This document shows, piece after piece, positions 51,615-62,375 of a stretch of 64,000 nt of DNA. The position numbers and the translations under genes are program-made. The notes beneath the pieces are model-generated. The model made no database searches. It was not told where the DNA came from and saw only the letters and a program-made list of their open reading frames with translations. Position 1 is the stretch's first letter. Every line of letters begins with the position of its first letter. Source of the DNA: Novakomyces olei (lineage: Eukaryota > Ascomycota > Novakomycetes > Novakomycetales > Novakomycetaceae); assembly GCA_016906335.1 (NCBI GenBank), contig JADEYG010000003.1, forward strand, positions 930,001 to 994,000, written 5' to 3'.

Positions 51615-52737
51615 ATGGCATTCGAAACAGCTGCAACAGTAAAGACGCATGGCGGACATTTACTCAAATTGATTCATAAATCTGAAGAGCTCGGATGCAC
51701 AAGCAAACTCAATCTCTTCCTACCGCCTCAGGCGCTCGGCGGCAATGGCGCTAAAGTGCCGGCCCTGTACTATCTTGCGGGGCTCACATGTACAGGCGAC
51801 AATGGCGCTGAAAAAGGCGGGTTTATCGGCCCGGCAAGCGAGCAAGGTTTAGCTATTGTCTTTCCCGACACTTCGCCTCGTAAGTGCACTGCCTTATTTT
51901 AGATTTATTTATACTAACCTTGACTTAAAAGGCGGTGCTGGAGCTCCCGGCGAGGACGACGGATGGGATTTCGGAACTGGAGCCGGATTCTACGTTGACG
52001 CTACTACCGACGGGTTCAAGAAAAATTACAGAATGTATTCTTATATTACAAAAGAACTGCCGGGCCTTATCAATGCTCATTTCCCTATTGACGGAGAGCG
52101 TATTTCAGTGTTTGGACATTCAATGGGCGGCCACGGGGCTCTTACACTGTTCTTGCGCAATCCTGCTCTGTACAAGAGCGTGAGTGCTTTTGCACCAATC
52201 TCGAACCCGGTAAACTGCCCGTGGGGCGAGAAGGCCTTCACCGGATACTTTGGCAATGATAAGAGCAAGTGGGAGAAACACGATGCTTCTGCGCTCTTAT
52301 CGAAATGGAAGGGCGATAAGGCACTTGATATCTTGGTTGATGTGGTATGGGACAACAAGAAACAAGTTTAGAAAACAGTTATCCACACAAGTCGCTTTGT
52401 ATGAAAAGACTAAAGAGAAAACGACTTGTGCAAACCGCAAATAAAAGCACTGACAGCTTGCTAATATTGTAGGGTACTGGCGACAATTTCTACAAGCAAG
52501 GCCAGTTGCTTCCAGAGAACCTGGAAAAGGCAGCTAAAACTGCGGGCGTGACGGGTCTAAAGGTCAACTACCGCGAGGTATATTGCAAATATTTGTTTCG
52601 ATTCTCTCATTTTGAATTGTTTTTGAATTGCTATTTAATTCAAATTCTAACAGGACCAGGGCTATGATCACAGTTACTATTTCATGAACACTTTTGCCAA
52701 AGATCATATTGCGCATCACGCAAAATATTTGAAGTAA
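51615..52737 (+). CDS. S-formylglutathione hydrolase
   Basis: Esterase D family serine hydrolase that splits S-formylglutathione to glutathione and formate, the last step of formaldehyde detoxification. Exons are 51615-51879, 51932-52344, 52473-52577 and 52654-52737, giving 288 aa, the family length. Landmarks: [35 protein letters not shown] (formed by splicing), [17 protein letters not shown] with the nucleophilic serine, [37 protein letters not shown] with the acid residue, and [11 protein letters not shown] with the catalytic histidine. The last intron (76 nt) separates the histidine exon. Yeast YJL068C and human ESD are the reference members. Confidence 0.96.
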
Positions 52738-52984
52738 AGCATTTGCAACAAAGTTCAGCTGGGCAGAGTCAGTCGAGTCTTTCTCGACGATCAAGAATTC
52801 AGGATCGTTTATTTTGTACACAAGGTTCTTTTCTATTTGCTGCCCATTGATGGACTTGTTTGCAAATACTGAAGCAAAGAATCGAAAAAGTTAGAAGTAT
52901 ATAAATTTGAGAGAAAATTCAGAATATACTTTATTTTGTCGCAAATTGAATTTAAATGTAACAGGCCTTCATGAATTTTGTATG

Positions 52985-53782
52985 CTATAAAAACCGATTT
53001 AGTGCAGGCTTCGCTGATTCCTTCGGGACCGCTGTTGTGGCCGGCTGGGGAATCGAAATATTAGAATTATCAGCTTCGCGCTTCAGCTCCTCCAATACTG
53101 TACATTAGCAAAACAATTAGAATAGCAGGCATTGATTTTATTTATCTCTTCATCTTTGTGTTTATTAACTTTAATCATTATTTTTCAAATCTTTAAACAT
53201 TCTTTTTTCGTTTTAATTTATACGATTTTAATTTTCAATATTCAATTTTTGAATTCCAATTGCCGATTTAAATTTTTCTTGTAGCTTTCCAATAGATTAT
53301 ACTCTTTCCCATCAAATCACTATTGTTCCATTCAAATTTTACGGATTCAAAAACTTACACTGCTGCCATTCGCGCTCGTCACTATCAATACCAGTGCCTA
53401 ATTCACGGGCAACGTCGACCTTTTCGCCTCGGCGAATACGTTCAGTAACGTCCGCCAGAGTACGTAATTTGACTGCCGTTCGTTGCTCAGTATCCCTATG
53501 CTGAGCTTTAAGTCGGCTTATATGAATAGCAATGCTCCCTATAAAAGTCAAGCATAATGCCAGCGCATGATCATTGTCGCTACTGCGCGTACCCAGCCAA
53601 TAAGACGGCGCCAGTACACGAATAAAGCTGACAGCGACTTTGCGCAAAACTCCAAATCCAGTCTCGCGCGTGGCCGCCTCACCTCCAGCCGAGGCAAATG
53701 TTCGAGACCAATTAGAATTAATGCCGTTTTTTAGGCCGATGGCTAAACGCCGCCGCCGGGCTGTTGCTGCCCGTCGCAGCAT
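52985..53782 (-). CDS. Small putative mitochondrial membrane protein
   Basis: Exons are 53782-53359 and 53097-52985 with a 261-nt intron, giving 178 aa. The N-terminus MLRRAATARRRRLAIGLKNG is strongly basic without acid, a classic mitochondrial presequence. A single hydrophobic segment, ALALCLTFIGSIAIHI, follows at about residues 74-90, then a charged helix (RLKAQHRDTEQRTAVKLRTL). The joined end reads EWQQLLEELKREADNSNI, with a Pro/Ala tail. Single-pass inner-membrane assembly factors look like this, but I recognise no specific family. The intron join is supported by a strong GTAAGT donor and by frame continuity. Confidence 0.65.
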
Positions 53783-54101
<319 letters not shown>

Positions 54102-54767
54102 TCAGCCAGACTCTTGATCCTGTTTCCGCGGCTCAGATTCCATAGTGTCGTCAATGCTTGTATTCTCCGCGGTAACATCTGTTTCCGCCATAGTAGGCTT
54201 CTCCTTATTAGACTCCTTGCCGGTAGAGTCGTGAGCCGTAATCTCTTTTCCCCCCTCACCATCAGCGTCAGCGTCAACGTTACCGCCACCATCATCTGTC
54301 ATGGTCACGTCCAATTGATCATTTGCCTTTCCTTCGCCATCCTTTTCCAAATCAGCCTTTACATTATCCGCCTCAGCGTCTGGTTGAGGAGCACGCTCCC
54401 CCTCTAAAGCTACGGGGAACGGGTTCTGTAGCAGATCAACATGCTTGTTCCGAGCCGCTGCTTGCTCTTGTTCAGTGAGCTGCACCCATTTGTAGACGGG
54501 GAACCGTAAGATTTTCACAGCACTCGGTGTTCCAGGCACAATCGGAGCCGGCTCTTGTGGCTCAGCGTTATCGCCGTCCGCACGGGGCACAAAATCTGCC
54601 TCGGGCTCTGTCTTTTTAACCTGCACTTGAACACTCACACGCTTCCACGACCGTGGAGGTTCAGTTGGGTCATAGAGCAACTCGCCAGAGTTTGCCGCGT
54701 TTTGAATCGCTTGGCTTTGTGACCGAGTGAACTGGTTTGAGCGATAATAACTCTCGCGCACCGACAT
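54102..54767 (-). CDS. Acidic protein with possible BCL7-like N-terminus
   Basis: Single frame of 221 aa. The N-terminal 100 residues are ordered-looking: FTRSQSQAIQNAANSGELLY, then PPRSWKRVSVQVQVKK and, after a Pro/Glu insert, KILRFPVYKWVQLTEQEQ. A Trp-Lys-Arg strand followed by an [IL]-[RK]-x-[FY]-KWV strand recalls the BCL7 domain of SWI/SNF subunits (KRWVTVGDTSLRIFKWVPV). The second half is acidic and disordered (Asp, Glu, Gly, Thr rich). The BCL7 link is tentative; a nuclear regulatory protein is the most I would infer. It shares a divergent promoter with the SPOUT gene. Confidence 0.5.
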   Translation of the reverse strand: MSVRESYYRSNQFTRSQSQAIQNAANSGELLYDPTEPPRSWKRVSVQVQVKKTEPEADFVPRADGDNAEPQEPAPIVPGTPSAVKILRFPVYKWVQLTEQEQAAARNKHVDLLQNPFPVALEGERAPQPDAEADNVKADLEKDGEGKANDQLDVTMTDDGGGNVDADADGEGGKEITAHDSTGKESNKEKPTMAETDVTAENTSIDDTMESEPRKQDQESG

Positions 54768-55240
54768 TGTCTGGCAAAGAGACTGTTTAACGATTCTGTT
54801 AATGCGCAGAGATCCTCTAATGCCGCATCAGCAATGGTTCAATATAGGCGTTTAGTGCCAATTAGCAGTGCGTTGCTGGTCAGAAATTGCACAGAAACTG
54901 CGCAAAGCGCAATGAGTACTTTGGCAATTCGCCGCTCTTGCGATTAACGAACAGACTCAAACACGCGAGCAGCAATTGTTTGTCGCTCGTGAGCAATGAA
55001 TAAATTATAAAATAAACAACAGACTAAAGCTGTATTATTCGATTGAAAATAACAGGGCAAAATAATTATTGTGCGTTGAGTGTATATTAAAAAGAATTAA
55101 CTAATTAATCAATCAAATAATCAAATAATCGACTGAATAAAATAATTAATAAAGCAAAACAGACTAATCTCTGGCAGTCATTTCATTCTGCCAACTGTTC
55201 GCAAAAGATGCTTGGCTGATGCTATAAATTGTCATTGGGA
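54768..55240. other. Divergent intergenic region
   Basis: Promoter DNA between the acidic protein gene and the SPOUT gene. It contains AATCAATCAAATAATCAAATAATC-like repeats near 55105-55130. No gene is seen. Confidence 0.5.
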
Positions 55241-56593
55241 ATGGGCAAACGGACAGAGGCTACGAAAAAGGTTGGTGCAAATTGAAATTGTGTAATTGTG
55301 TAACGACTGCTAAATGATACAGCGAAAACTCAATGTCGACTCTAACGGCACTGATACGAGCAAACCGAGTGCCGTTTTCAAGGCGCCCGGTCCACGAAAG
55401 TACACGGTGACCGTGGCTTTGCCCGGGAGTATAATCGCCAATTGCCAGACTTTGGAACAAAAAACGGCACTCTCTGGCCAAATTGCCCGGGCTCTAGCTA
55501 TTTTTCAAGTGGATGAGGTTGTTGTGTTTGACGAAAAGGCTCAAGGCTTCCGTCAGCAGGGCTTTTACGAGGCCCATGATGGGGTTTCTGACCCTAATGT
55601 TTTTCTTGGTCGGATTTTACAGTACCTTGAGACTCCGCAGTACCTTCGCAAACAATTATTTCCAATGCACCGCGACTTGCGGCTAGCTGGTCTGCTGCCT
55701 TCGCTCGATATGCCGCACCATGTACGCATGGACGAAGATCTGCCCTACCGTGAAGGCGTCGCTGTGGGGAACCCAGAGACGGGTCGAGGAGGCTATGATA
55801 AGACCAAGACTTTGGTTGACTGCGGTCTGCGGGCAAAGGCAGTCGTCTCGGGCAATATTGAACCTGGGTCTCGAGTCACACTGAGCTTGAAAAAGAGGTA
55901 TTTACACTATAATATACGGAACAAGAAGGACTCAAGAATAAATAAAAGAAAATAAAAGAAAAGTGGGTAAAGGAAAGAGAAAAAAGATTTTAAAAATTAA
56001 AATTAAAATTAAAACTGAAATAAAATAATATAAAATGCAATTCAATTCAATTCAATTAAATTCGATTCAATTCAATTAGATTGGCAGTTGGAATCAATAT
56101 TGACAATTAAAAGTCTAGTTTTGAATTTACAACGAATACTAATAACAGCACCACCTCCGACCCTAATATTGCCACTTTCCCGGCGGATACGGTAAGCCCA
56201 TCTACACCACGGGAAAAAATGGGTTATTATTGGGGATATGACGTACGTATGGCTCCCGCGTTGTCTGACGTCTTTGTACAGTGCCCGTGGCCAGAGGGTT
56301 ATGATTTCAGTCTTGGCACTTCAGAGCGTGGAGCTCCACTGGCCCATGATGGAAGCGATATAGCATCTTTTAAGCATTTACTACTAGTGCTTGGTGGGGT
56401 TGCTGGGCTAGAGCCGGCAGTAAATGCTGATCAAAAGTTAGATCTTGAAGGATTCGATGCTGGAAAGCTATTTGATCTGTGGGCTAATGTTTGTCCCAGT
56501 CAGGGCAGCCGTACTATCCGGACAGAGGAGGCGTTGATGATTGCCCTATCTCGTATATACCCATTTATACCGGAAAAGGGCGGTAAAAAGTGA
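55241..56593 (+). CDS. SPOUT-type RNA methyltransferase (SPOUT1/Upa family)
   Basis: Exons are 55241-55270, 55323-55897 and 56149-56593, giving 349 aa. The first exon MGKRTEATKK joins RKLNVDSNGTDTSKPSAVFK. Core marks are KYTVTVALPGSIIANCQTLE, ALAIFQVDEVVVFDEKAQG, ILQYLETPQYLRKQLFPMHR, DLRLAGLLPSLDMPHHVRMD, a beta-barrel insert (YREGVAVGNPETGRGG, KAVVSGNIEPGSRVTLSLKK), MGYYWGYDVRMAPALSDVFV and the cofactor-loop GTSERG. This is the DUF171/C9orf114 family, with yeast Upa1 and Upa2 as members; the RNA site is not known from this sequence. Exon 3 is confirmed by the join into TPREKMGYYWGYDVR. Intron 2 is 251 nt. Confidence 0.92.
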
Positions 56594-57137
56594 GGATTGC
56601 CGACTCACTGGCCTTGATGTATTATTTATTTGATCATAAGACAACTCGATTTTTTAATAAAAAGATCGGTCCAGATCCCTTAATTGCTGCGCCAGTGAAT
56701 ACGCGGATCACGTTTGTCATCACGGTCCACAGCGAATGCATTCTATAAAAGTCAATCGTGAATCACGTTGATCAATTGATAAGGATTGAATTACGCTGAA
56801 CGTGAATAACGCTCGATGTGAGTTACACATGTAAAATACAGAAGCGATCCAGCAATCGTAAATCACCGTTGTAAAGCACATACGTAATTGATGTTTGTGA
56901 ACAATAGATGTGGATTAATATTAATTGAATCTTGTGAATCACATGTGAAATACAACTTGTAAGGATCGTTATTGCGTATTAGTGCTTAAGATTCTGTAAA
57001 ATACATGTGTGAATTACAGTCATGAACATTATGAAAAAATTAGACAACCCGTTTGATTAACTCTTCTATTGTGAATCATATCAACACAAGTTGTCACAAT
57101 ACTTGAGAATCACGTACGTGGATCGTAAGTAAACACT
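56594..57137. other. Convergent intergenic region with degenerate GTGAATCAC words
   Basis: Between 56745 and 57120 the words TGAATCACGT, GTGAATAAC, GTGAATCACATGTG, GTGAATTAC and GTGAATCATAT recur about every 20-50 bp in a degenerate way. No protein gene or RNA gene is recognised. Confidence 0.5.
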
Positions 57138-57761
57138 CTACTCGCTGCGCAACTGCAGTAAGTGCAAGGCCGCCTGATGGCTGGCATCGAAATCAGATAT
57201 GCCCACATTCTCCTGGCCATGAAGCACAACACAATCTCTTCGTGAAGTAGAAAATTCGGGCGAAACAGAGGGCGGAGATGGTGATGGCGAACAAGCTTGC
57301 AATTGTTCGAGGTAGCCCACAGTGGCCTCCAAGATTGTGAGCTTGTGCAGCCCTTGAATACCAAATTCTCTATTGCAACGACTATCACGCAGCTCAGCAC
57401 AATGGGGCACTAGTTCAGTAAGGCGCCTCAAGGCCTCGTTGATTTTTTCCCGCCGTCTCCGTTCAATAACAGAGTGTGTTGTTCTGCGAGAAAGCTTTAC
57501 TGCTGCTGTTGATTTTACGGGCCTCCGTTTCTTTTCCGGAGGGTATTCTTCACCTTCAGACTCCTCGCCCGAACGCTGATGGGAAATGCGCGATTGAGCA
57601 GACACGGATGCTTTGCGCTTGCTCACTTTTGTGGCGCCTATTCCAAGCTCTTCGACACCATACAGCTTTTCTGGCAGACAAAAGCGTGGAGGCTCGTCGC
57701 ATAATTCAGGTCTGATACGACCTGAATCTGGCGGCGAAGGCAGCGAACGGTCGTTCATCAA
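57138..57761 (-). CDS. Small bHLH transcription factor
   Basis: Single frame of 207 aa starting MMNDRSLPSPPDSGR. A nuclear-signal-like PPEKKRRPVK precedes the bHLH domain at about residues 90-155. The basic region HSVIERRRREKINEAL has the His-Glu-Arg set for CACGTG-type sites. Helix 1 continues RRLTELVPHCAEL, there is a loop of about 16 residues, and helix 2 is HKLTILEATVGYLEQLQ. No zipper follows; the tail is Ser/Pro rich. Fungal HLH proteins of this layout (for example Ino4/Pho4-like regulators) exist, but the target pathway cannot be assigned. Confidence 0.88.
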   Translation of the reverse strand: MMNDRSLPSPPDSGRIRPELCDEPPRFCLPEKLYGVEELGIGATKVSKRKASVSAQSRISHQRSGEESEGEEYPPEKKRRPVKSTAAVKLSRRTTHSVIERRRREKINEALRRLTELVPHCAELRDSRCNREFGIQGLHKLTILEATVGYLEQLQACSPSPSPPSVSPEFSTSRRDCVVLHGQENVGISDFDASHQAALHLLQLRSE

Positions 57762-58297
57762 TGTTAGATTGTAAAGAGATCAAGCTGGCTTGCCGACAAC
57801 AGATATTGACCCTTCTTTGATGGGCGATTGCTTTTTTGATTGAGTTTTGATTAATCGTCGATAACTTTCTGATTAAATCTTGGTCTGTTGCAGCTCAATA
57901 ATTAATTAATTAATTGATTAATTTTTTTCTTTGCCCTTTCGCCTTCTCTGCTACAATCGCCTCGTACCGTGTCAACTGATAAACTTGTCACGTCACTTCT
58001 TCAACACAAGACAGAGCTGACCAGTACAACTTATTCCAATCTTTGCCTAACTCTGCCTCCAAATCCTGTCTTTCTATTAGGCACAAGAGCGGAGCACTGT
58101 ACCGCCTTACAGACAGTACTGTAGGCCACAGATTCTGTGTTTGACTGTGCGGCGCGTGCCAGCGAGTGCTTGGGACGTCAATCGTATTATACTACCCGCG
58201 TCGGTAATCCTTATCGCACGAGCAATGAATACAGCACTTGGACCGTTTGACCAATCAGATGGCGCCTTGCCAGCACGAGGTAAAGGGTCGCGCCTTG
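57762..58297. other. Intergenic region, no gene seen
   Basis: Promoter of the bHLH gene and 3' region of the JmjC gene. The plus-strand frame starting at 58141 runs antisense into the last JmjC exon and is not accepted. Confidence 0.5.
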
Positions 58298-59734
58298 CTA
58301 CGCTCCGCGAGAAAAGCTCAAGTAATCTTGGAAAATGGACCAGTCCCATCCAAAACTGGCGCGAACAATTTCCTGAGCCAATTGCACGTGCCGCTCTGCG
58401 TCCACGAGCCCATCCTGCCGCAGATCACGGATCGAGTGTAGAGCGGACTCGTGCTCTTTGGCCAGACCATTACGCATATTTTCCAAGCAAGCAGAGTTAG
58501 CCCAGTTATGGTTTATCGATATTGTAACACTGGTTTAGTAAGTAATCAATCCTGTTGTTTTTTGTCGAGAGCATACATCCCTGTTTATTCATTTATATTT
58601 ATATTTATGTTTTAGTTATATTTTCATTTTAATTATATATATTTTTTTTAATTTTATTTATAATTTCATTTTAATAATATCTTTCAATTATTTGTTGGCT
58701 TACCCTTGATTGAGGACGGAGTGGTGCCAACCGCTAGGCACGAATATTGATTCGCCCGCGTGTTGGGCGACATTGTACTTTTTGCCCGTGCGAGGATCAA
58801 AGAGAGTCCAGTGTTTAATGCCATAGATGTTGGTTGACCAAGAGTGTGAATAATATACGTCATAGTGAAGGCCGGTTTGGCTTCCATCGCAGCCAAAGTA
58901 GACTGCATGTTAGACAATTGAGGGTAAGCAGGACCGTCGTACCAAATCGGAAATCGTCATTGTGCCGTGCGAGGTAGTAATCGTTCAGCCAGTCGTCTGC
59001 AATGGTTAGGGCAAATGAAAAGGGTAAAAGTAATAAAATAATTCTCGATTGACGGCGAAAATTGGGAGAGCAAGTGTAGTCACTTTTACAAAGAATAGCA
59101 CAAAGCATTTGTGCGAGGTAATAATGCGATGGACAATGTTTCAATCATATTTTATCGGACATTGCAATTTTGTCGTAATTTATGAAAACATAAAGTCAGT
59201 GAAAAAGCAAAAAAGTAAAGCATCAAGCCAATGAAGCCAGACAAGTCGCCTTCAAAATTACCACTAAACACGTCCGGTACGCGATACACGTTCTCGTACC
59301 GCGGAAACTGTTGTAAAAAATGCCAATCTTTCACGTAAGGTGTACCAGTGACACGTGCGCGAGTTTCCCTGCCCCCGTGAGTGTGGTCTTTCACCAAGTC
59401 CAGGAAACAAGCAAATGCTGCCTCCTCTGTCCGTGGCTCTTTGCTATCGCTATCCCACCAAATTGTAACCTTTGCATCTCGCAATGTTTCCCAAAACTCC
59501 CAGCGCGGGACCTGTGTGCCATCTTCGAGCGTCTTTACAAAAAGCCCAAGTGCTGGCCAGTCTTGCACTAGAGCACGACCGAAGCGCACCGGCTTGAGCG
59601 GGTTTAGAAAGCCTTTAAAGTCAGATTTCAGTGTTTAAAGACGGATGAATACTCTCTGTAAACTCGGCTTTGCTCAGCGGCTCTGGGAAAAAGGCAATAT
59701 TCTCGCTAGAGTCATTGCCCTTCTCCAGAGTCAT
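58298..59734 (-). CDS. JmjC-domain dioxygenase, JMJD4-like
   Basis: Five proposed exons, 59734-59653, 59612-59262, 58996-58943, 58902-58704 and 58529-58298, giving 305 aa with every phase consistent. After MTLEKGNDSSENIAFFPEPL come RFGRALVQDWPALGLF, DAKVTIWWDSDSKEP, YVKDWHFLQQFPRYENVYRV and, across an intron, VFSDDWLNDYYLARHNDDF. Exon 4 encodes GSQTGLHYDVYYSHSWSTN with the iron-binding His-x-Asp, GIKHWTLFDPRTGKKY and ESIFVPSGWHHSVLNQ with the second iron histidine. Exon 5 starts GVTISINHNWANSACLENM. JMJD4 in animals hydroxylates the release factor eRF1; that this fungal protein does so is inference. Introns 1 and 3 are 40 nt each. No single reading frame shows the whole gene. Confidence 0.88.
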
Positions 59735-60098
59735 GCTTGTTGGGGCAAGAGTAGTACACAATTGGAATGGCTCTACCGTAACAAATACAAATTGGCAGAC
59801 TGCTGACGCAATGTCAGATAAAAACAGATACAAAGTCGGGCTCAAGAACGAGCGAATGCAAAGTCAATTCGTAAAGACAAAACCATATCGATAATCCAAT
59901 CATTGCCCAATGGCAAACATGTTAAATCTTTCTTAAGTCGCCTTTGCGACTTGATTATTCGTCTATTAATCGGTTAATTAATTTTACTAATTTTTTTATT
60001 TTTACTAATTTTTTATTTTTACTATTATTTAACAATAATAGCTAAATAAATTATTATTTACTGTTCATGTGGCATTTCATAGTACGATTGTTGCTTAT
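59735..60098. other. Intergenic region before the LTR-flanked block
   Basis: Promoter of the JmjC gene followed by T-rich spacer with TACTAATTTTTTATTTT repeats near 59984-60023. No gene is seen. Confidence 0.5.
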
Positions 60099-60313
60099 TG
60101 TTGAAGATAAAAGGTTGGAATTTGTTCTTATGGTAGATTAAATGAATTAGAAACTCTAGATTGCTTTAGCTGAATCCCCCGAGAGTATGAGGGTTCGCTT
60201 GAGCTATATATGTATGTAACTATGTATTTTTGAGTGAGTTTTCTGTAAAGCTAAAAGTCAAACAACTGACACTCATGGTTGGATTGTCTTAACCGGTCAG
60301 TGAGTCGGCAAGT

Positions 60314-60384
<71 letters not shown>

Positions 60385-60411
60385 AGGGGATAATAGATTC
60401 ATATTTCAACA
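60099..60411 (+). mobile_element. LTR-like repeat, upstream copy
   Basis: Starts TGTTGAAGATAAAAGGTTGG and ends ATATTTCAACA, closely related to the 51203-51433 copy, with a TTA microsatellite at about 60316-60383. It is preceded by CTTAT (60094-60098). The same five bases follow the downstream copy that ends at 62990, so the two may be the ends of one former element. Non-coding fossil. Confidence 0.65.
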
Positions 60412-60416
60412 CATTA

Positions 60417-60545
60417 ATTCTTGTATTAGTAAATTCTTGTATTAGTAAATTCTTGTATTAGTAAATTCTTGTATTAGTAAGTTCTTGTATTAGTAAATTC
60501 TTGTATTAGTAAGTCCTGTTATCAGTAAGTTCTTGTATTAGTAAG
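60417..60545. repeat. 16-bp tandem repeat, eight copies
   Basis: Units of ATTCTTGTATTAGTAA repeated about eight times directly after the upstream LTR-like copy, with minor variation in the later units. No unique spacers, so not a CRISPR array. Confidence 0.9.
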
Positions 60546-60639
60546 ATCAAGGAGCATGGCTAGCAAGGTTGGCGATCAGATGACAAATGGGCTGGCTGTA
60601 ATTTGCAAAGGCGCAATTTGTCAGCCACAAACTGACTCA

Positions 60640-60649
60640 ATATATAAAG
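60640..60649 (+). promoter_or_regulatory. TATA box of the short-chain dehydrogenase gene
   Basis: ATATATAAAG lies about 80-90 nt before the ATG at 60729. Confidence 0.55.
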
Positions 60650-60728
60650 CCTCATGTACTCTCTATAGCGTATCAAGCAGCACCGAAGCATCAAGAGCAT
60701 CGTCCTAAACAGAACTTTTTAACCTACA

Positions 60729-61466
60729 ATGTCTGCCGATACTGTGTATTTTGTCTCAGGCGCTAACCGTGGTCTTGGTTTGGGATTTGTTAAAGATCTC
60801 GTGGCTAGAACCAATACAACTGTTTTCGCGGGCGTACGTGAGCCCAGCAAGGCTAGCTCAGAGCTTCGCGATCTTGCAGCCAAGTTCAAGAATCTTACAA
60901 TTGTCAAACTGGAGTCTACCAAGCCAGAAGACGCACTGACAGCGATTGAAACTGTCAAAAAGGTTTCAGGAAAGCTTGATGTTGTGATTGCCAATGCCGG
61001 CATTGCGCAGCCAATTCCGAGCCTGGAAGCAATGCCTGTTGAAGCCATCTCGGAACACTACGAAGTGAACGTTGTTGGGCCAGTAGCACTTTTCAAGGCG
61101 GCTCTTCCTCTGCTCAAGAAAAGCAGCAATGCCAAATTCATTGGTGTGTCTACTGTGGCTGCATCGATATCAGACATGTCACTTCCTACAAATGCTTACG
61201 GAGCAAGCAAGGCGGCACTGAACTACTTTCTCAAAGATGCTCATGTTGAGCATCACGAGAAAGATGGCATTACCGTTTACCCTGTGCATCCCGGCTTGGT
61301 GGAGACTGACATGTCTGCCCCTTTTCTTCCAATGGCCATTCAGGCTGGCTTAACTCCTATTAGCGTCACCCAGAGTGCAAATGATCTTTTCAAGCTTATT
61401 GACAGCGATGATAAATCTTTGAGTGGAAAGTTCTGGTCTTACACGGGCGATGAGATTGCTTATTAG
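60729..61466 (+). CDS. Short-chain dehydrogenase/reductase
   Basis: Classical SDR of 245 aa in a single frame. The cofactor loop is SGANRGLGLGF near residue 10. Structural NAG is in VVIANAGIAQ, the catalytic Ser is in GVSTVAASISD, and the Tyr-x3-Lys is in NAYGASKAALNYF, followed by VYPVHPGLVETDMSA. AGVREPSKASSELRDLAAKF after strand 2 gives an Arg at the position that favours NADP(H). It resembles the C-factor/norsolorinic-ketoreductase-like group; the substrate is unknown. The gene is intronless, unlike most neighbours, has more G/C-ending codons than its surroundings, and sits between LTR-like repeats next to a dioxygenase relic. These points make acquisition or duplication of this block plausible. 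Confidence 0.92.
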   Translation: MSADTVYFVSGANRGLGLGFVKDLVARTNTTVFAGVREPSKASSELRDLAAKFKNLTIVKLESTKPEDALTAIETVKKVSGKLDVVIANAGIAQPIPSLEAMPVEAISEHYEVNVVGPVALFKAALPLLKKSSNAKFIGVSTVAASISDMSLPTNAYGASKAALNYFLKDAHVEHHEKDGITVYPVHPGLVETDMSAPFLPMAIQAGLTPISVTQSANDLFKLIDSDDKSLSGKFWSYTGDEIAY

Positions 61467-62375
61467 GCTAAACCATTTTGCCTTTTGAGTTTGGTCTCTT
61501 TTATTATACGATCCAAACCGAGGCACTGGTCTTCGCTGTTTCAAAGTTTTTGCTTTTTTGTTTAATGTCTAGAGTTTTAATTTGAATAATAGTACCAATC
61601 TTGCTTTTTTAAATAAATCACAAATAGCGTTCTAAAATAAATAGTACTTTAGATACTGCGGTATGGACATGTCCAAGATAGAACTGCAAAAGCAGTTCTT
61701 TGGAGTGATGAAAAGGTAGGCTTCAATTGTAGTAAACAAATGACGCAGATAACTTCGAGATATTGTGTACTGGCCAATAAGGGGAAGATTACAGTGGCTA
61801 TAGAAATGCTAGACTGATACTTTCATGCCTATAGGTCAGTTTGAGCCAATTGCCCAAAGAGGTAATCAAGTTTATAACGGAGTTCCTACTTCTGAATGCA
61901 TCATACATACTCTTCACCTCTACAGCTCGTACTTTCTTATCCGCATAGAGACTATTGGGCTTGTCTATCGTACCAAGTGGCCTTGTTGAATTATCTGGTT
62001 GAAAGAGGCGGGTTTAGGTAGCAAATGAATTTATCCGTGTCTCTGGTTTTGCAGGATTTAAAATTGCGTGGGCTGCTTTATTTTTTTGGCGCAAATAGTG
62101 CCCGCGCGAGAGATAGAAGCGCGTTGATCCTACAATACCTATCTTCAATAGTACAAGAGCCGACTTTCAAGCCTATTGCACATGGGCCAGGATCGAAAGC
62201 CAATGTATTGTCTTGAAGAATACCAGTAAAATTGGCATTGTAGTATGGGGCTATGGTCTTTGGTATCGATCTCAATAATGTCGAGTGGGACACGTTTGAG
62301 TTGATAGGAAATGCACTTTATGAGCATAAGTTACTGGTATTCATAGAACAGCCGCACATGCTTATGCTTGAAAAC
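61467..62375. other. Spacer inside the LTR-flanked block
   Basis: About 900 bp downstream of the dehydrogenase. Short frames such as 62025-62216 are open but not recognised. They may be older parts of the dioxygenase relic that follows. Confidence 0.4.

Noticed and set aside
58141-58500. Plus-strand frame of 119 codons
   Set aside because: Overlaps, in antisense, the last exon of the JmjC gene, whose splice phases and motifs are consistent.
60279-60461. Frame rich in tyrosine, and a poly-asparagine frame at 62796-62981
   Set aside because: Both are translations of the TTA microsatellites inside the LTR-like repeats.
60417-60545. CRISPR-like array
   Set aside because: Units are directly abutting with no spacers, and the genome is eukaryotic.
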